The translations under genes were made by a program, and so were the position numbers. This document shows, piece by piece, positions 1-5,604 of a stretch of 6,587 bases of DNA. The notes beneath the pieces are model-generated. The model was not told the origin of the DNA, ran no database searches, and worked only from the letters and a program-made list of their open reading frames with translations. The DNA is taken from the NCBI GenBank assembly GCA_031273445.1, contig JAISRV010000074.1:1-6587 (forward strand). The letters are read 5' to 3'. How positions within the stretch are numbered: position 1 is the first letter of the stretch; each line of letters begins with the position of its first letter. This DNA is from Candidatus Adiutrix sp. (GTDB taxonomy: Bacteria; Desulfobacterota; Desulfarculia; Adiutricales; Adiutricaceae).

Positions 1-363
1 CGCTTCGGCTTCCACCCCGCGGGAGATGCGGATTATGTCCTCTCCGCTGGTTTTGTGGTCCAGCAGCCAGTCGCGCAATTCGCCGATGGTCCAGCCTTTG
101 ATGCGTTCATAGATCGACAGGTTGAGATCGGCTTTAAGCGCCCTGGAGACTTCATCCGTCTCCGGCGGCAACACCGGATTTTCATATATGTCGGCCAAGG
201 TCAGATTGGCCAGAACAATCTTGGCCGCCGTGCGCTCGGTCACCGTCCGCGCGGCCCGGCCCAGAAGCGCGTCGCCTGATTTCTCGTCGTTGGCCCTGGC
301 CAGCACCTCGGCTATGTTTTTGAAAGCATAGGTCTGCCCGGCCAGTATGGTTTTCAGAATCAC
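1..363 (-). CDS. Second, diverged EutB-like ethanolamine ammonia-lyase large subunit (5' part only)
   Basis: This is the first 121 codons of a gene that leaves the window at its left edge. It starts with GTG at 363, 6 nt after a strong AGGAGG (370-375) and 19 bp after the stop of the upstream eutB. The protein begins VILKTILAGQTYAFKNIAEV and aligns without gaps to the N-terminus of the neighbouring EutB. A hand count gives about 67 identities in 120 positions. Shared blocks include KSGD/RSGD, ADI.ENPV.P and GELR.WLL. It is therefore a real EutB-family protein, not a re-read of the same gene. In eut operons this position is normally taken by eutC or another eut gene, so a second large subunit is unusual. 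The EutB signature after the SRG motif (GLTSEV in the neighbour) is GVEAEA here, a sign of divergence. The catalytic barrel lies outside the window, so activity cannot be judged. It may be an isoenzyme, a subunit for another amino alcohol, or a decaying duplicate. Family membership is confident; function is not. Confidence 0.92.
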   Translation of the reverse strand, partial: MILKTILAGQTYAFKNIAEVLARANDEKSGDALLGRAARTVTERTAAKIVLANLTLADIYENPVLPPETDEVSRALKADLNLSIYERIKGWTIGELRDWLLDHKTSGEDIIRISRGVEAEA

Positions 364-369
364 GGTATT

Positions 370-375
370 CCTCCT
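370..375 (-). promoter_or_regulatory. Shine-Dalgarno of the second eutB copy
   Basis: AGGAGG on the minus strand, 6 nt before the GTG at 363. It fixes the non-ATG start, and shows the second copy has its own initiation signal rather than depending on coupling to the upstream eutB stop. Confidence 0.85.
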
Positions 376-382
376 GGCCGGA

Positions 383-1744
383 TTACGCGAAAACGGAGGC
401 GTCGCCGGCCCTGTCGGTCAGGCGGCCGTTTTCCCATAAACCCATTTTTTCCAGCCATTCGGCGAAAGCCGGAATGGGGGAAAGCCTCAGCAACTGGCGC
501 AGAGACGGGCCGTCATGGTAACTGGTGCACTGATAGTTGAGCATAATGTCGTCGCCGTGGGGAATGCCCATGAAATAGTTGCAGCCGGCCGAGGTCAGGA
601 GGACGGCCAGGTTTTCTATGTCGTTTTGGTCGGCCTTGGCGTGGTTGGTGTAGCAGGCGTCGCAGCCCATGGAAATGCCGGAGAGCTTGCCCATGAAATG
701 GTCTTCCAGGCCGGCGCGGATGATCTGTTTGGAGTCATATAAGTATTCCGGCCCGATGAAGCCCACGACGGTGTTGACCAGAAAGGGGCTGTAGCGCTTG
801 GCGAAGCCGTAGCAACGGGCTTCCATGGTCACCTGGTCGGCGCCGTGGTGGGCTTCCGAAGACAATTCCGAACCCTGGCCGGTTTCAAAGTACATGACGT
901 TGGGGCCGCAGGCCACGCCCTGATGAAGGGCCAGGTCGTGGGCCTCGTCCATCAGCTTCATGTCGATGCCGAAGGCGGTGTTGCCCTTTTCGGAGCCGGC
1001 GATGCTTTGGAAGATGAGGTCGGCCTTGGCCCCTTTGCGTATGGCGTCCATCTGGGTGGTGACATGGGCCAGAACGCAGGTTTGGGTGGGAATTTTGAAG
1101 CGCTGCTTGATCTCCTCGAAGAGGTCCAAAATGGCCTTGGCGTTGTCGGCCGTGTCGTCGACCGGGTTCAGGCCGATGACCGCGTCGCCCGCGCCGTAGG
1201 AAAGGCCTTCATATACGGAAGCCCTGATGCCTTCGAGATCGTCGGTGGTATGGTTGGGCTGAAGACGTATGGCCAGAGTGCCGGGCCGGCCGATGGTGGT
1301 GTTGCAGTGGGCGGAGACGCGGATTTTGGAGGCGCCGTAGATCAGATCCATGTTGGTCATGAGTTTGGCCACGCCCGCCGTCACCTCGGAGGTCAGGCCG
1401 CGGCTGACGCGCCTGATGGCTTCGCCGTCGGTATGGTCGCAGAGGAGCCACTCGCGCAATTCGCCCATGCTCCAGTTTTTTATTTCGTCGTAAATCGCTT
1501 CATTGACCGCATCCTGAATGATGCGGGTGACTTCGTCCTGCTCGTAGGGCACAACCGGATTTTCCCGGATGTCGGCCACCTTCAGTTCCGACAGCACATG
1601 TTTGGCGGCAATGCGTTCAGCCATGGTTTCGGCGGCTACGCCGGCAAGATGATCGCCGGAGCGGTCTTCGTTGGCTTTGGCCAGGACGTCCTTGACGTCT
1701 TTGAACTGGTAGGTCGTGCCGAATAGCGTCGTTTTCAAAATCAC
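383..1744 (-). CDS. eutB: Ethanolamine ammonia-lyase large (catalytic) subunit
   Basis: EutB is the adenosylcobalamin-dependent subunit that converts ethanolamine to acetaldehyde and ammonia together with EutC, normally inside the Eut microcompartment. The product is 453 aa, the same length as the E. coli enzyme as I recall it, and the two align almost without gaps. Residues reported for substrate and cofactor handling in the E. coli enzyme fall at the same numbers here: Arg160 and Gln162 (RLQPN), Asn193 (GLNPV), Glu287 (YFETGQGS), Phe329 (VGFIGPEYLY), Asp362 (SMGCDACYTNH) and Leu402. The C-terminus GRLTDRAGDASVF is also typical. The start is GTG at 1744, 6 nt after GGAGGT. The frame stays open upstream to 1894, but that part does not resemble EutB and would run back into eutP. 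eutP ends 76 bp upstream, and a second eutB-like gene follows 19 bp downstream. The neighbour expected from other eut operons, eutC, is not in the window. The stop is TAA. This gene looks intact and active. Confidence 0.97.
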   Translation of the reverse strand: MILKTTLFGTTYQFKDVKDVLAKANEDRSGDHLAGVAAETMAERIAAKHVLSELKVADIRENPVVPYEQDEVTRIIQDAVNEAIYDEIKNWSMGELREWLLCDHTDGEAIRRVSRGLTSEVTAGVAKLMTNMDLIYGASKIRVSAHCNTTIGRPGTLAIRLQPNHTTDDLEGIRASVYEGLSYGAGDAVIGLNPVDDTADNAKAILDLFEEIKQRFKIPTQTCVLAHVTTQMDAIRKGAKADLIFQSIAGSEKGNTAFGIDMKLMDEAHDLALHQGVACGPNVMYFETGQGSELSSEAHHGADQVTMEARCYGFAKRYSPFLVNTVVGFIGPEYLYDSKQIIRAGLEDHFMGKLSGISMGCDACYTNHAKADQNDIENLAVLLTSAGCNYFMGIPHGDDIMLNYQCTSYHDGPSLRQLLRLSPIPAFAEWLEKMGLWENGRLTDRAGDASVFA

Positions 1745-1750
1745 TGGTCT

Positions 1751-1756
1751 ACCTCC
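1751..1756 (-). promoter_or_regulatory. Shine-Dalgarno of eutB, supporting the GTG start
   Basis: GGAGGT on the minus strand, 6 nt before the GTG at 1744. Together with the VILKTTLFG N-terminus matching known EutB proteins, this rules out the longer upstream reading beginning at 1894. Confidence 0.85.
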
Positions 1757-1820
1757 GTTATAGCGGTTTTCGCGCCTGACGCGATCCCGCGGCCTTAAAG
1801 TTCCCCGGCCCCGCCCATCA

Positions 1821-2321
1821 TTAGCCTTCGCAACCCGGAGGCGACGGAACCGGCCCCGTCGCCTCCGGCCCGGCCGGGCCGTATATCCATTCAAGTAGTT
1901 CTTTCATGCCTTCGCCGCTGATCGACGAGACGGCGAATATTCGTTTGACGCCGGCGTGGATCAGAAATCGGCGGGCTCTGGCCGCCTGGTCTCCGCCGGC
2001 CAGATCCAGTTTGGTTATGACGCCGACGACCGGGGCCTTCAGCGCCAGCGCCAGCCTCGACGGCAGTTGGATGGGGCGGCTGGCGTCCATGAGAAAAAGC
2101 ACCAGCCGCGCCCGGATCGAGTTTAGAATCAAGGCGTTGTAAAACCGAGGGATGGCGACCATCTCGCCGGGAGTGTCTATGGCCTCTTCAAGATAGGTCA
2201 GGGCCTCGGTTTTTTTCACCTCGCCGTGAATCAGGTTCATGGCCTTCAGGAGCGTGCTTTTGCCCGCGCCCACCGGGCCTATGACCATTAAGGGCTTCGT
2301 CGCGCCGGCCGCGCGACTCAT
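1821..2321 (-). CDS. eutP: EutP/PduV-family P-loop GTPase of the ethanolamine microcompartment
   Basis: The product is a small 166-aa GTPase-fold protein, close to the roughly 160 aa usual for EutP. Visible motifs in order are the Walker A/G1 loop GPVGAGKST (residues 15-23), DTPGE as G3 (49-53), TKLD as G4 (103-106) and SSISGEG in the G5 position (132-138). This is the EutP/PduV pattern. Family members are encoded in eut and pdu operons; PduV is linked to microcompartment positioning, and a kinase activity has been reported for some EutP proteins. The role here is inferred from family and position. The chosen ATG at 2321 overlaps the eutS stop (ATGA, 4 bp), which suggests translational coupling. 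It also puts the P-loop 15 residues from the start as usual, whereas a longer reading would duplicate eutS DNA. The C-terminal tail after residue 148 is Pro/Gly-rich (GPAGPEATGPVPSPPG) and looks like a disordered extension. The stop is TAA. Confidence 0.9.
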   Translation of the reverse strand: MSRAAGATKPLMVIGPVGAGKSTLLKAMNLIHGEVKKTEALTYLEEAIDTPGEMVAIPRFYNALILNSIRARLVLFLMDASRPIQLPSRLALALKAPVVGVITKLDLAGGDQAARARRFLIHAGVKRIFAVSSISGEGMKELLEWIYGPAGPEATGPVPSPPGCEG

Positions 2322-2656
2322 GTTTTCGTCAGCGGGGCCGGGCTGAAGCCCAGAACCCGGGTCAAAGCCTCCAGGGCGCCGGCCAGGGCGCTCTCCACCG
2401 CGGCCACATCGCCCGTAAAAACAAGGCAGCCGGTAAAGCGGTCGACGAATTCCAGCTTTATGTCGCCGGACTTGCTGGCGGCGTCGGCCGCGATAATCGC
2501 CCCTTCGCCGGGAGTTATGGTCATAAGCCCGATGGCCCCGCTTTCGTCGACCCCGATCTGCTGACACAGTTCGGCGACGGGGTGGGCGATCATGTGGGCC
2601 AGGGTGGCCTGTTTCCCCGGAACATATTCTTGAATTGAGCGCGGCTTATCCGTCAT
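2318..2656 (-). CDS. eutS: EutS/PduU-type microcompartment shell protein
   Basis: This is a 112-aa BMC shell protein that closely matches E. coli EutS (111 aa) along its length. It has the EutS hallmarks IQEYVPGKQATLAHMIAHP near the N-terminus, then IGVDESGAIGLMTITPGEGAIIAAD and DRFTGCLVFTGDVAAVE. Proteins of this family are circularly permuted BMC-domain hexamers that form facets of the polyhedral shell around the ethanolamine enzymes. The ATG at 2656 is chosen because the homology starts there. The frame continues upstream to 2818, but that stretch is Lys/Arg-rich, unlike EutS, and covers the promoter region. The Shine-Dalgarno is modest: AAGG five bases before the ATG. It is the first gene of the minus-strand operon, as in enteric eut operons, and overlaps eutP by 4 bp. 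Other shell genes (eutM, eutN, eutL, eutK) would have to lie outside the window. Confidence 0.94.
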   Translation of the reverse strand: MTDKPRSIQEYVPGKQATLAHMIAHPVAELCQQIGVDESGAIGLMTITPGEGAIIAADAASKSGDIKLEFVDRFTGCLVFTGDVAAVESALAGALEALTRVLGFSPAPLTKT

Positions 2657-2789
2657 GTGCGCCTTGTCCCGCCTGGCGTCGGCTCGCGTCGGAAGCCTTC
2701 CGCGCCATGCGGCCGCGGGAAACGTCTTTCGCCTGCAATACTTGTGGATGTGGAACGATTTTGAATGAACATTCCCAATCACTGGTTTA

Positions 2790-2818
2790 ATCATAGCCTT
2801 TTTTTTTAAATTTGGCAA
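2790..2818 (-). promoter_or_regulatory. Candidate sigma70-type promoter of the eut operon
   Basis: On the minus strand TTGCCA (2818-2813) and TATGAT (2795-2790) are 17 bp apart, each matching five of six consensus bases. The spacer includes a 9-A tract. Transcription would start near 2783, giving a leader of about 125 nt before the eutS ATG at 2656. This is the best promoter-like match I saw upstream of eutS. It is a pattern match only, and no operator next to it is clear. Confidence 0.5.
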
Positions 2819-2943
2819 ATTTTTTTGTCGAATTTATGCGTTTTTCATTCTTATAAAATTTTCGGGGCTTGATTTCGGCCCCGCCCTGGGGGCTGGAACT
2901 GACTGCGCCGTCCAAAGGATTCCCGCCTGAGGGTCTGTTGGGT

Positions 2944-3018
2944 TTAATTTATTTGTTTTTTGATTCCATAAGTGATATTGGCGGGTTCTACGTTTCTTAT
3001 TTCAAAATTATCGCTCAT
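2944..3018 (-). CDS. Possible 24-aa small protein, unknown
   Basis: A short minus-strand ORF starts with ATG at 3018 and ends with TAA at 2944. It begins MSDNFEIRN, continues VEPANITYG and ends IKKQIN. A Shine-Dalgarno-like GGAGAG sits just ahead of the ATG, with GGAG at a normal 5-nt spacing. The codons give a polar, protein-like composition rather than the Arg/Pro/Gly-rich readings typical of random GC-rich DNA, although the DNA here is AT-rich. It has the same direction as the eut operon and lies about 290 bp upstream of eutS. I recognise no family. It could be a leader peptide, a small regulatory protein, a precursor peptide or chance. Confidence 0.3.
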   Translation of the reverse strand: MSDNFEIRNVEPANITYGIKKQIN

Positions 3019-3074
3019 ATTCTCTCCAACGGGCGCGGTTTGCCCTGATCCGGCTTTGGCGGAAGTCCGGGCGG

Positions 3075-3103
3075 CGGCCGGAAGGCCCGGGGGCTTCCGG
3101 CCG
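3075..3103. repeat. Perfect 10-bp GC-rich inverted repeat (hairpin)
   Basis: CGGCCGGAAG (3075-3084) is followed after 9 nt by its exact reverse complement CTTCCGGCCG (3094-3103). It would form a strong stem-loop in DNA or RNA. No T-tract follows on either strand, so it is not a standard intrinsic terminator. It sits about 55 bp upstream of the small ORF on the minus strand. It could be a palindromic intergenic repeat unit, an RNA structure or a protein site. Confidence 0.6.
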
Positions 3104-3108
3104 GCGGC

Positions 3109-3129
3109 GACGGGGCCGTGACGGGGCCG
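3109..3129. repeat. Short direct repeat GACGGGGCCG x2
   Basis: Two exact copies of GACGGGGCCG (3109-3118 and 3120-3129) with an 11-bp period, close to one helical turn. They directly follow the 10-bp hairpin and precede the AT-rich inverted repeat. The spacing would suit side-by-side protein binding, but slippage in GC-rich DNA is equally possible. Confidence 0.5.
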
Positions 3130-3144
3130 GATTTAATTTGTGAT

Positions 3145-3184
3145 TTTTGTTATTAAAATTAGACTCTTGTAAATAATAACAAAA
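3145..3184. repeat. Perfect 11-bp AT-rich inverted repeat, candidate operator
   Basis: TTTTGTTATTA (3145-3155) and its exact reverse complement TAATAACAAAA (3174-3184) flank an 18-nt spacer. The arm centres are 29 bp apart, a little under three helical turns. The repeat lies between the divergent eut and mtt arms, so a dimeric or tetrameric regulator bound here could control either. Its AT-richness makes a stable RNA hairpin less likely as its main role. It could also be a chance match within AT-rich DNA. Confidence 0.5.
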
Positions 3185-3746
3185 GCTTGAAAGGTCGAGG
3201 CGAGGGAAAAGGCGGCCAGGCGGCGGAGTTTCAAGAAATAGGCCATTTTTCATATTTCGGTATAAACACGACATGAAAAGGTTTAAACCACAATCGTTTT
3301 CGGTAAAAAATAGACTTGTTTGAATTGATATGACAATGAAATAGTTGAGGATTTTAAAATTTTACCTTGACAGCGCGGAGCTTTTATGACAAACTGACGA
3401 GGACTGGTCAAGAAATTCATAATTGTTGGCCTCAAAATGCGCCGAGCCGTGGAGGAGGTCCCGAAAGCAGGCTGTTTAACAACTGTTGCGGGAAAGGGCG
3501 AAGATGCGTTATGGTTGTTCCTGGTTAATTTAAGCGGAATTGATCCCGCGACGCGGCTTTGGCCGCGGCGACGGGGCAGGCCGGCGGTCTGCGCCGCGCC
3601 GCCTGAAAGATGGAAGTTTATTTTTGCGACAACGTTTTTGTCGGGGCTGTTTGAAGCTTGGTTGACAACTATGTTTGCCGACAGGCGGTTGTTTGCTTTC
3701 GGGCGCCTTTAATTCTTAATGTTTCATGTTTTTTTAAGTTGTCGTC

Positions 3747-3752
3747 TATAAT
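3747..3752 (+). promoter_or_regulatory. Candidate -10 element for mttB transcription
   Basis: A perfect TATAAT in an AT-rich block (3713-3778) about 200 bp upstream of mttB. The matching -35 region near 3722-3729 is poor (TTCATG at 18-bp spacing), so an activator may be needed if this is the promoter. Transcription from here would give a leader of about 190 nt, the last third of which is very GC-rich and palindromic. Confidence 0.35.
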
Positions 3753-3830
3753 TTTATTGAGTCTATATTTATTAAAGCAATGGCCTTCAGGACAGCGCCA
3801 TCTGGTTTGGCCTTCGCGACGCACTCGTCC

Positions 3831-3867
3831 GCCGGCTCTTTGTCGCCGGCGGCAAAGCCGCGCCGGC
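3831..3867 (+). promoter_or_regulatory. Palindromic, multi-hairpin segment in the mttB leader
   Basis: Three copies of the self-complementary GCCGGC (3831-3836, 3845-3850, 3862-3867) can pair in alternative, mutually exclusive ways. Copies 2 and 3 form a stem extended by GGC-AAA-GCC; copies 1 and 2 form a shorter stem with an 8-nt loop. Overlapping them is a 20-bp near-perfect palindrome at 3838-3857, CTTTGTCGCC facing GGCGGCAAAG, with one mismatched pair. This could be an operator or an attenuation-type leader. No B12-box is visible, so I do not call a cobalamin riboswitch. Confidence 0.35.
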
Positions 3868-3932
3868 GCCGCATAAGGGCGGCCGGGGCGGGGCGCCCCT
3901 GGCGGCGCCCAGCATCATCAAATGATTTGGAC

Positions 3933-3938
3933 AAGGAG
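3933..3938 (+). promoter_or_regulatory. Shine-Dalgarno of mttB
   Basis: AAGGAG, 10 nt before the ATG at 3949. It lies downstream of the alternative in-frame ATG at 3922, which has no such signal, and therefore decides the start. Confidence 0.75.
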
Positions 3939-3948
3939 CCGACATCTT

Positions 3949-5466
3949 ATGAAAAGAGCCGTACAGACAGGCACGCTTCTTCAACGGGGCTGCGGTTTGA
4001 CTCTTCTCACCCCCGACGAGGTGAAGGAGACTCACTACGCGGGCCTGGAGATTCTGGCGAAAACAGGCGTTTTCGTCGAGTCCGAGGAAGCGCTTGAGAT
4101 TTTCCATTCCATCGGATGCGTAGTCGACAAAGCCGGCAAGCGCGTCAGAATTCCCGCTCACCTGGCCGAGGCCGCCCTTCAGAGCGCCCCTTCGCAGTTC
4201 ATAGTGCGCGGGCGCGACGAGAAAAAAAGCCTGGTCGTCGGCGGCAAGCGCGTCAGTTATACGCCTTTCGGCGAAGGCGTTCGCGTCAATGACCCCTATA
4301 CCGGCGAACAGCGCGACTCCATAAAAATGGACCTCGCGGCCATCACCAGGCTGGCCGACTGGATCGACGAGTTCGATATAATACACAGGGCCGTGGCCTC
4401 GCAGGACGTTCATCCCGAGACCTACCCTCTGCACAACTTTGAAGCCATGGTCCACAACACCACCAAGCCCATTTCCCTGGGCGGCGGCAACGGCCGGCTG
4501 GTCGACAGGATGATTCAGCTGGCCGCCATGGCGCGCGGCGACAAAGAGTCGCTGGGCCTGGAGCCCTTTATGGTCATCAGCACCTGCCCGGTCAGCCCCC
4601 TAAGGCTGGTCGGCGAATGCTGCGAAATCGCCATTGCCGGCGCGCGCCACCGCATCCCGGTGCGTTTCACCACCATGGCCCTCTCCGGCAGCACCAGCCC
4701 CATCACCATGGTCGGCACCATGGCCGTGCAGAACGCCGAATTCATGGCTTGCGCGACCCTGAGCCAGGCGGTGAGCAAGGGGACGCCCATTTTCCGCAGC
4801 GGCACCTCCACGCAATTGGACATGAAAAAGGGCGACGCTTCCGTCGGTTCGCCGGAAATGGCCATGATGGCCGCCATGAACGCGCAGATCGCCCAGTTCC
4901 ACGGCGTCCCCTCCTGGACCGGCGGCACATAGACGGATTCCAAGATTCCCGGCGGCGCCCAGGCTGGTCATGAAAAAACTCTGACAGCTCTGTTGGCTGG
5001 CTTGGCAGGGTCCAACGTCATCTACGGAGCGGGCATGTTGGAGTGCGGCATGACCGTCGATTACGGCCAGCTCCTGCTTGATTCGGATATGCTTCGGATG
5101 ATCCTTTTCCTCCTCAAAGGCGAAGAAGTCTGCGAGGAAACGCTGGATCTGGAAGAAATCCACAAAATCGGGCCTCACGGCAACTATATGACCGCGCCCC
5201 TGACCAGAAAATACATGAAAGCCCAGAGCCGGCCGAAGTTCTTCGACCGCATGAACATGGAGGCCTGGAAAAAGCTCGGTTCTCCGGACGCCTATCAGGT
5301 CGCCCTGGAAAAAGCCAAAGAACTGTTGAAAAGCCATAAGGTCGAGCCGCTTTCGGATTCAGTGACCCAGGATATCCGCAAGTTCATTGAAGAAACGGAA
5401 AAGGAATGGGGCGTGCCCGTCAAAAATCCCGACTTCAATCCGACCCAGGGCTTCCTCATCAGGTAG
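3949..5466 (+). CDS. mttB: Trimethylamine:corrinoid methyltransferase with in-frame pyrrolysine codon
   Basis: MttB transfers a methyl group from trimethylamine to the cobalt of its corrinoid protein MttC, giving dimethylamine. The gene reads as 505 codons (family about 495) with one internal TAG at codon 328 (4930-4932). The homology runs through the TAG without a break: PSWTGGT before it, then TDSKIPGGAQAGHEKT and later NVIYGAGMLECGMTVDYGQLLLDSD. The amber lies where pyrrolysine-type MttB carries its catalytic Pyl (near residue 334 in Methanosarcina). I therefore annotate one protein with Pyl328, not two genes or a pseudogene. There is no ATG with a ribosome binding site for a separate downstream half. 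N-terminal blocks such as LTPDEVKETHYAGLEILAKTG are typical of the family. The start at 3949 follows AAGGAG. Function requires pylTSBCD and MttC elsewhere. The final stop (5464-5466) is also TAG, and the frame then stays open into the next gene. An MttB-superfamily member for another methylamine cannot be excluded, but non-Pyl members lack the amber. Confidence 0.94.
4930..4932 (+). other. In-frame TAG decoded as pyrrolysine (codon 328 of mttB)
   Basis: The codon follows GGC GGC ACA and precedes ACG GAT TCC AAG, so the peptide reads GGT-Pyl-TDSK, matching the family's pyrrolysine context. The conserved sequence resumes immediately in the same frame. I could not identify a clear stem-loop of PYLIS type just downstream, which mttB genes do not need as a rule. 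Confidence 0.92.
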
Positions 5467-5604
5467 GCCGAAGCCCGACCTCGACCGGCGGGCCGGAGGC
5501 GGTCGCCGCCCCAGCGCCGCGGCCGCCCCGGCGGACGAAACCTTCATCGGCCCGGGCGCCTAAGGCCCCGCCCCGGCCGCAACGCTTTCTGGATTAAAAT
5601 AAAT
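5467..5604 (+). other. Stop-free spacer between mttB and the HAD gene
   Basis: This 138-bp GC-rich spacer is an exact multiple of three (46 codons). It has no stop codon in the mttB frame, so only the TAG at 5464 separates the two reading frames. Read as protein it is very Arg/Pro/Gly-rich (for example GRRRSPPQRRGRPGG), which resembles untranslated GC-rich DNA. It contains GGCGG (5498-5502) facing CCGCC (5506-5510) but no T-tract. No ribosome binding site is visible before the HAD ATG; the last bases are ATTAAAATAAAT. Confidence 0.6.

Larger units (their letters stand above)
2657..3948. other. Long divergent intergenic region between eutS and mttB
   Basis: I find no convincing long gene in this 1.3-kb stretch. 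It alternates between AT-rich blocks (about 2780-2860, 2941-3010, 3131-3185, 3235-3365, 3713-3778) and GC-rich blocks (about 3040-3130, 3540-3605, 3825-3910). It holds a likely eut promoter, a 24-codon ORF, several inverted repeats and a structured mttB leader, each listed separately. Other small structures are CGGGGC (2863-2868) facing GCCCCG (2878-2883), CGCGGC (3552-3557) facing GCCGCG (3562-3567), and the palindrome GGGGCGCCCC (3890-3899). None is followed by a T-run, so no intrinsic terminator is called. The length is far more than two divergent promoters need. A regulator-binding region, an undetected small RNA or remnant DNA are all possible. Confidence 0.7.

Noticed and set aside
845..1726. 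Long plus-strand open frame (293 codons) opposite eutB
   Set aside because: It is antisense to a clearly conserved eutB, reads as Gly/Val/His-rich low-information protein, and matches no family I know. GC-rich codon bias explains it.
1745..1894. Upstream extension of eutB to an ATG at 1894
   Set aside because: The extra 50 residues are Arg/Gly-rich, unlike EutB, and overlap the end of eutP. The GTG at 1744 has a strong ribosome binding site and the conserved N-terminus.
2863..2883. Hairpin CGGGGC/GCCCCG as a terminator
   Set aside because: The stem is only 6 bp with a 9-nt loop and no run of T on either strand.
3008..3274. 88-codon minus-strand ORF in the intergenic region
   Set aside because: It crosses the AT-rich inverted repeat and the GC hairpin and reads as a composite of both, with no motif.
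3283..3420. 45-codon minus-strand ORF beginning MNFLTSPRQF
   Set aside because: Only a weak, distant GAGG precedes it and no family is recognisable. Kept out of the annotation for lack of support.
3437..3712. 91-codon plus-strand ORF in the intergenic region
   Set aside because: No Shine-Dalgarno, and an Arg/Pro-rich middle arising from a GC hairpin block. No family recognised, so probably chance.
2657..3948. Cobalamin riboswitch controlling eut or mttB
   Set aside because: I looked for the B12-box core (GCCACTG) in either direction and did not find it. Corrinoid-dependent genes alone are not evidence.
3949..4932. mttB as a pseudogene or as two separate genes split at the TAG
   Set aside because: There is no frameshift, conservation continues exactly in frame, and the TAG sits in the known Pyl context. 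The 3' part has no ATG with a ribosome binding site near its beginning.
4600..5337. Long minus-strand open frame (245 codons) opposite mttB
   Set aside because: Antisense to conserved mttB sequence on both sides of the TAG, with no family motif. A composition shadow.
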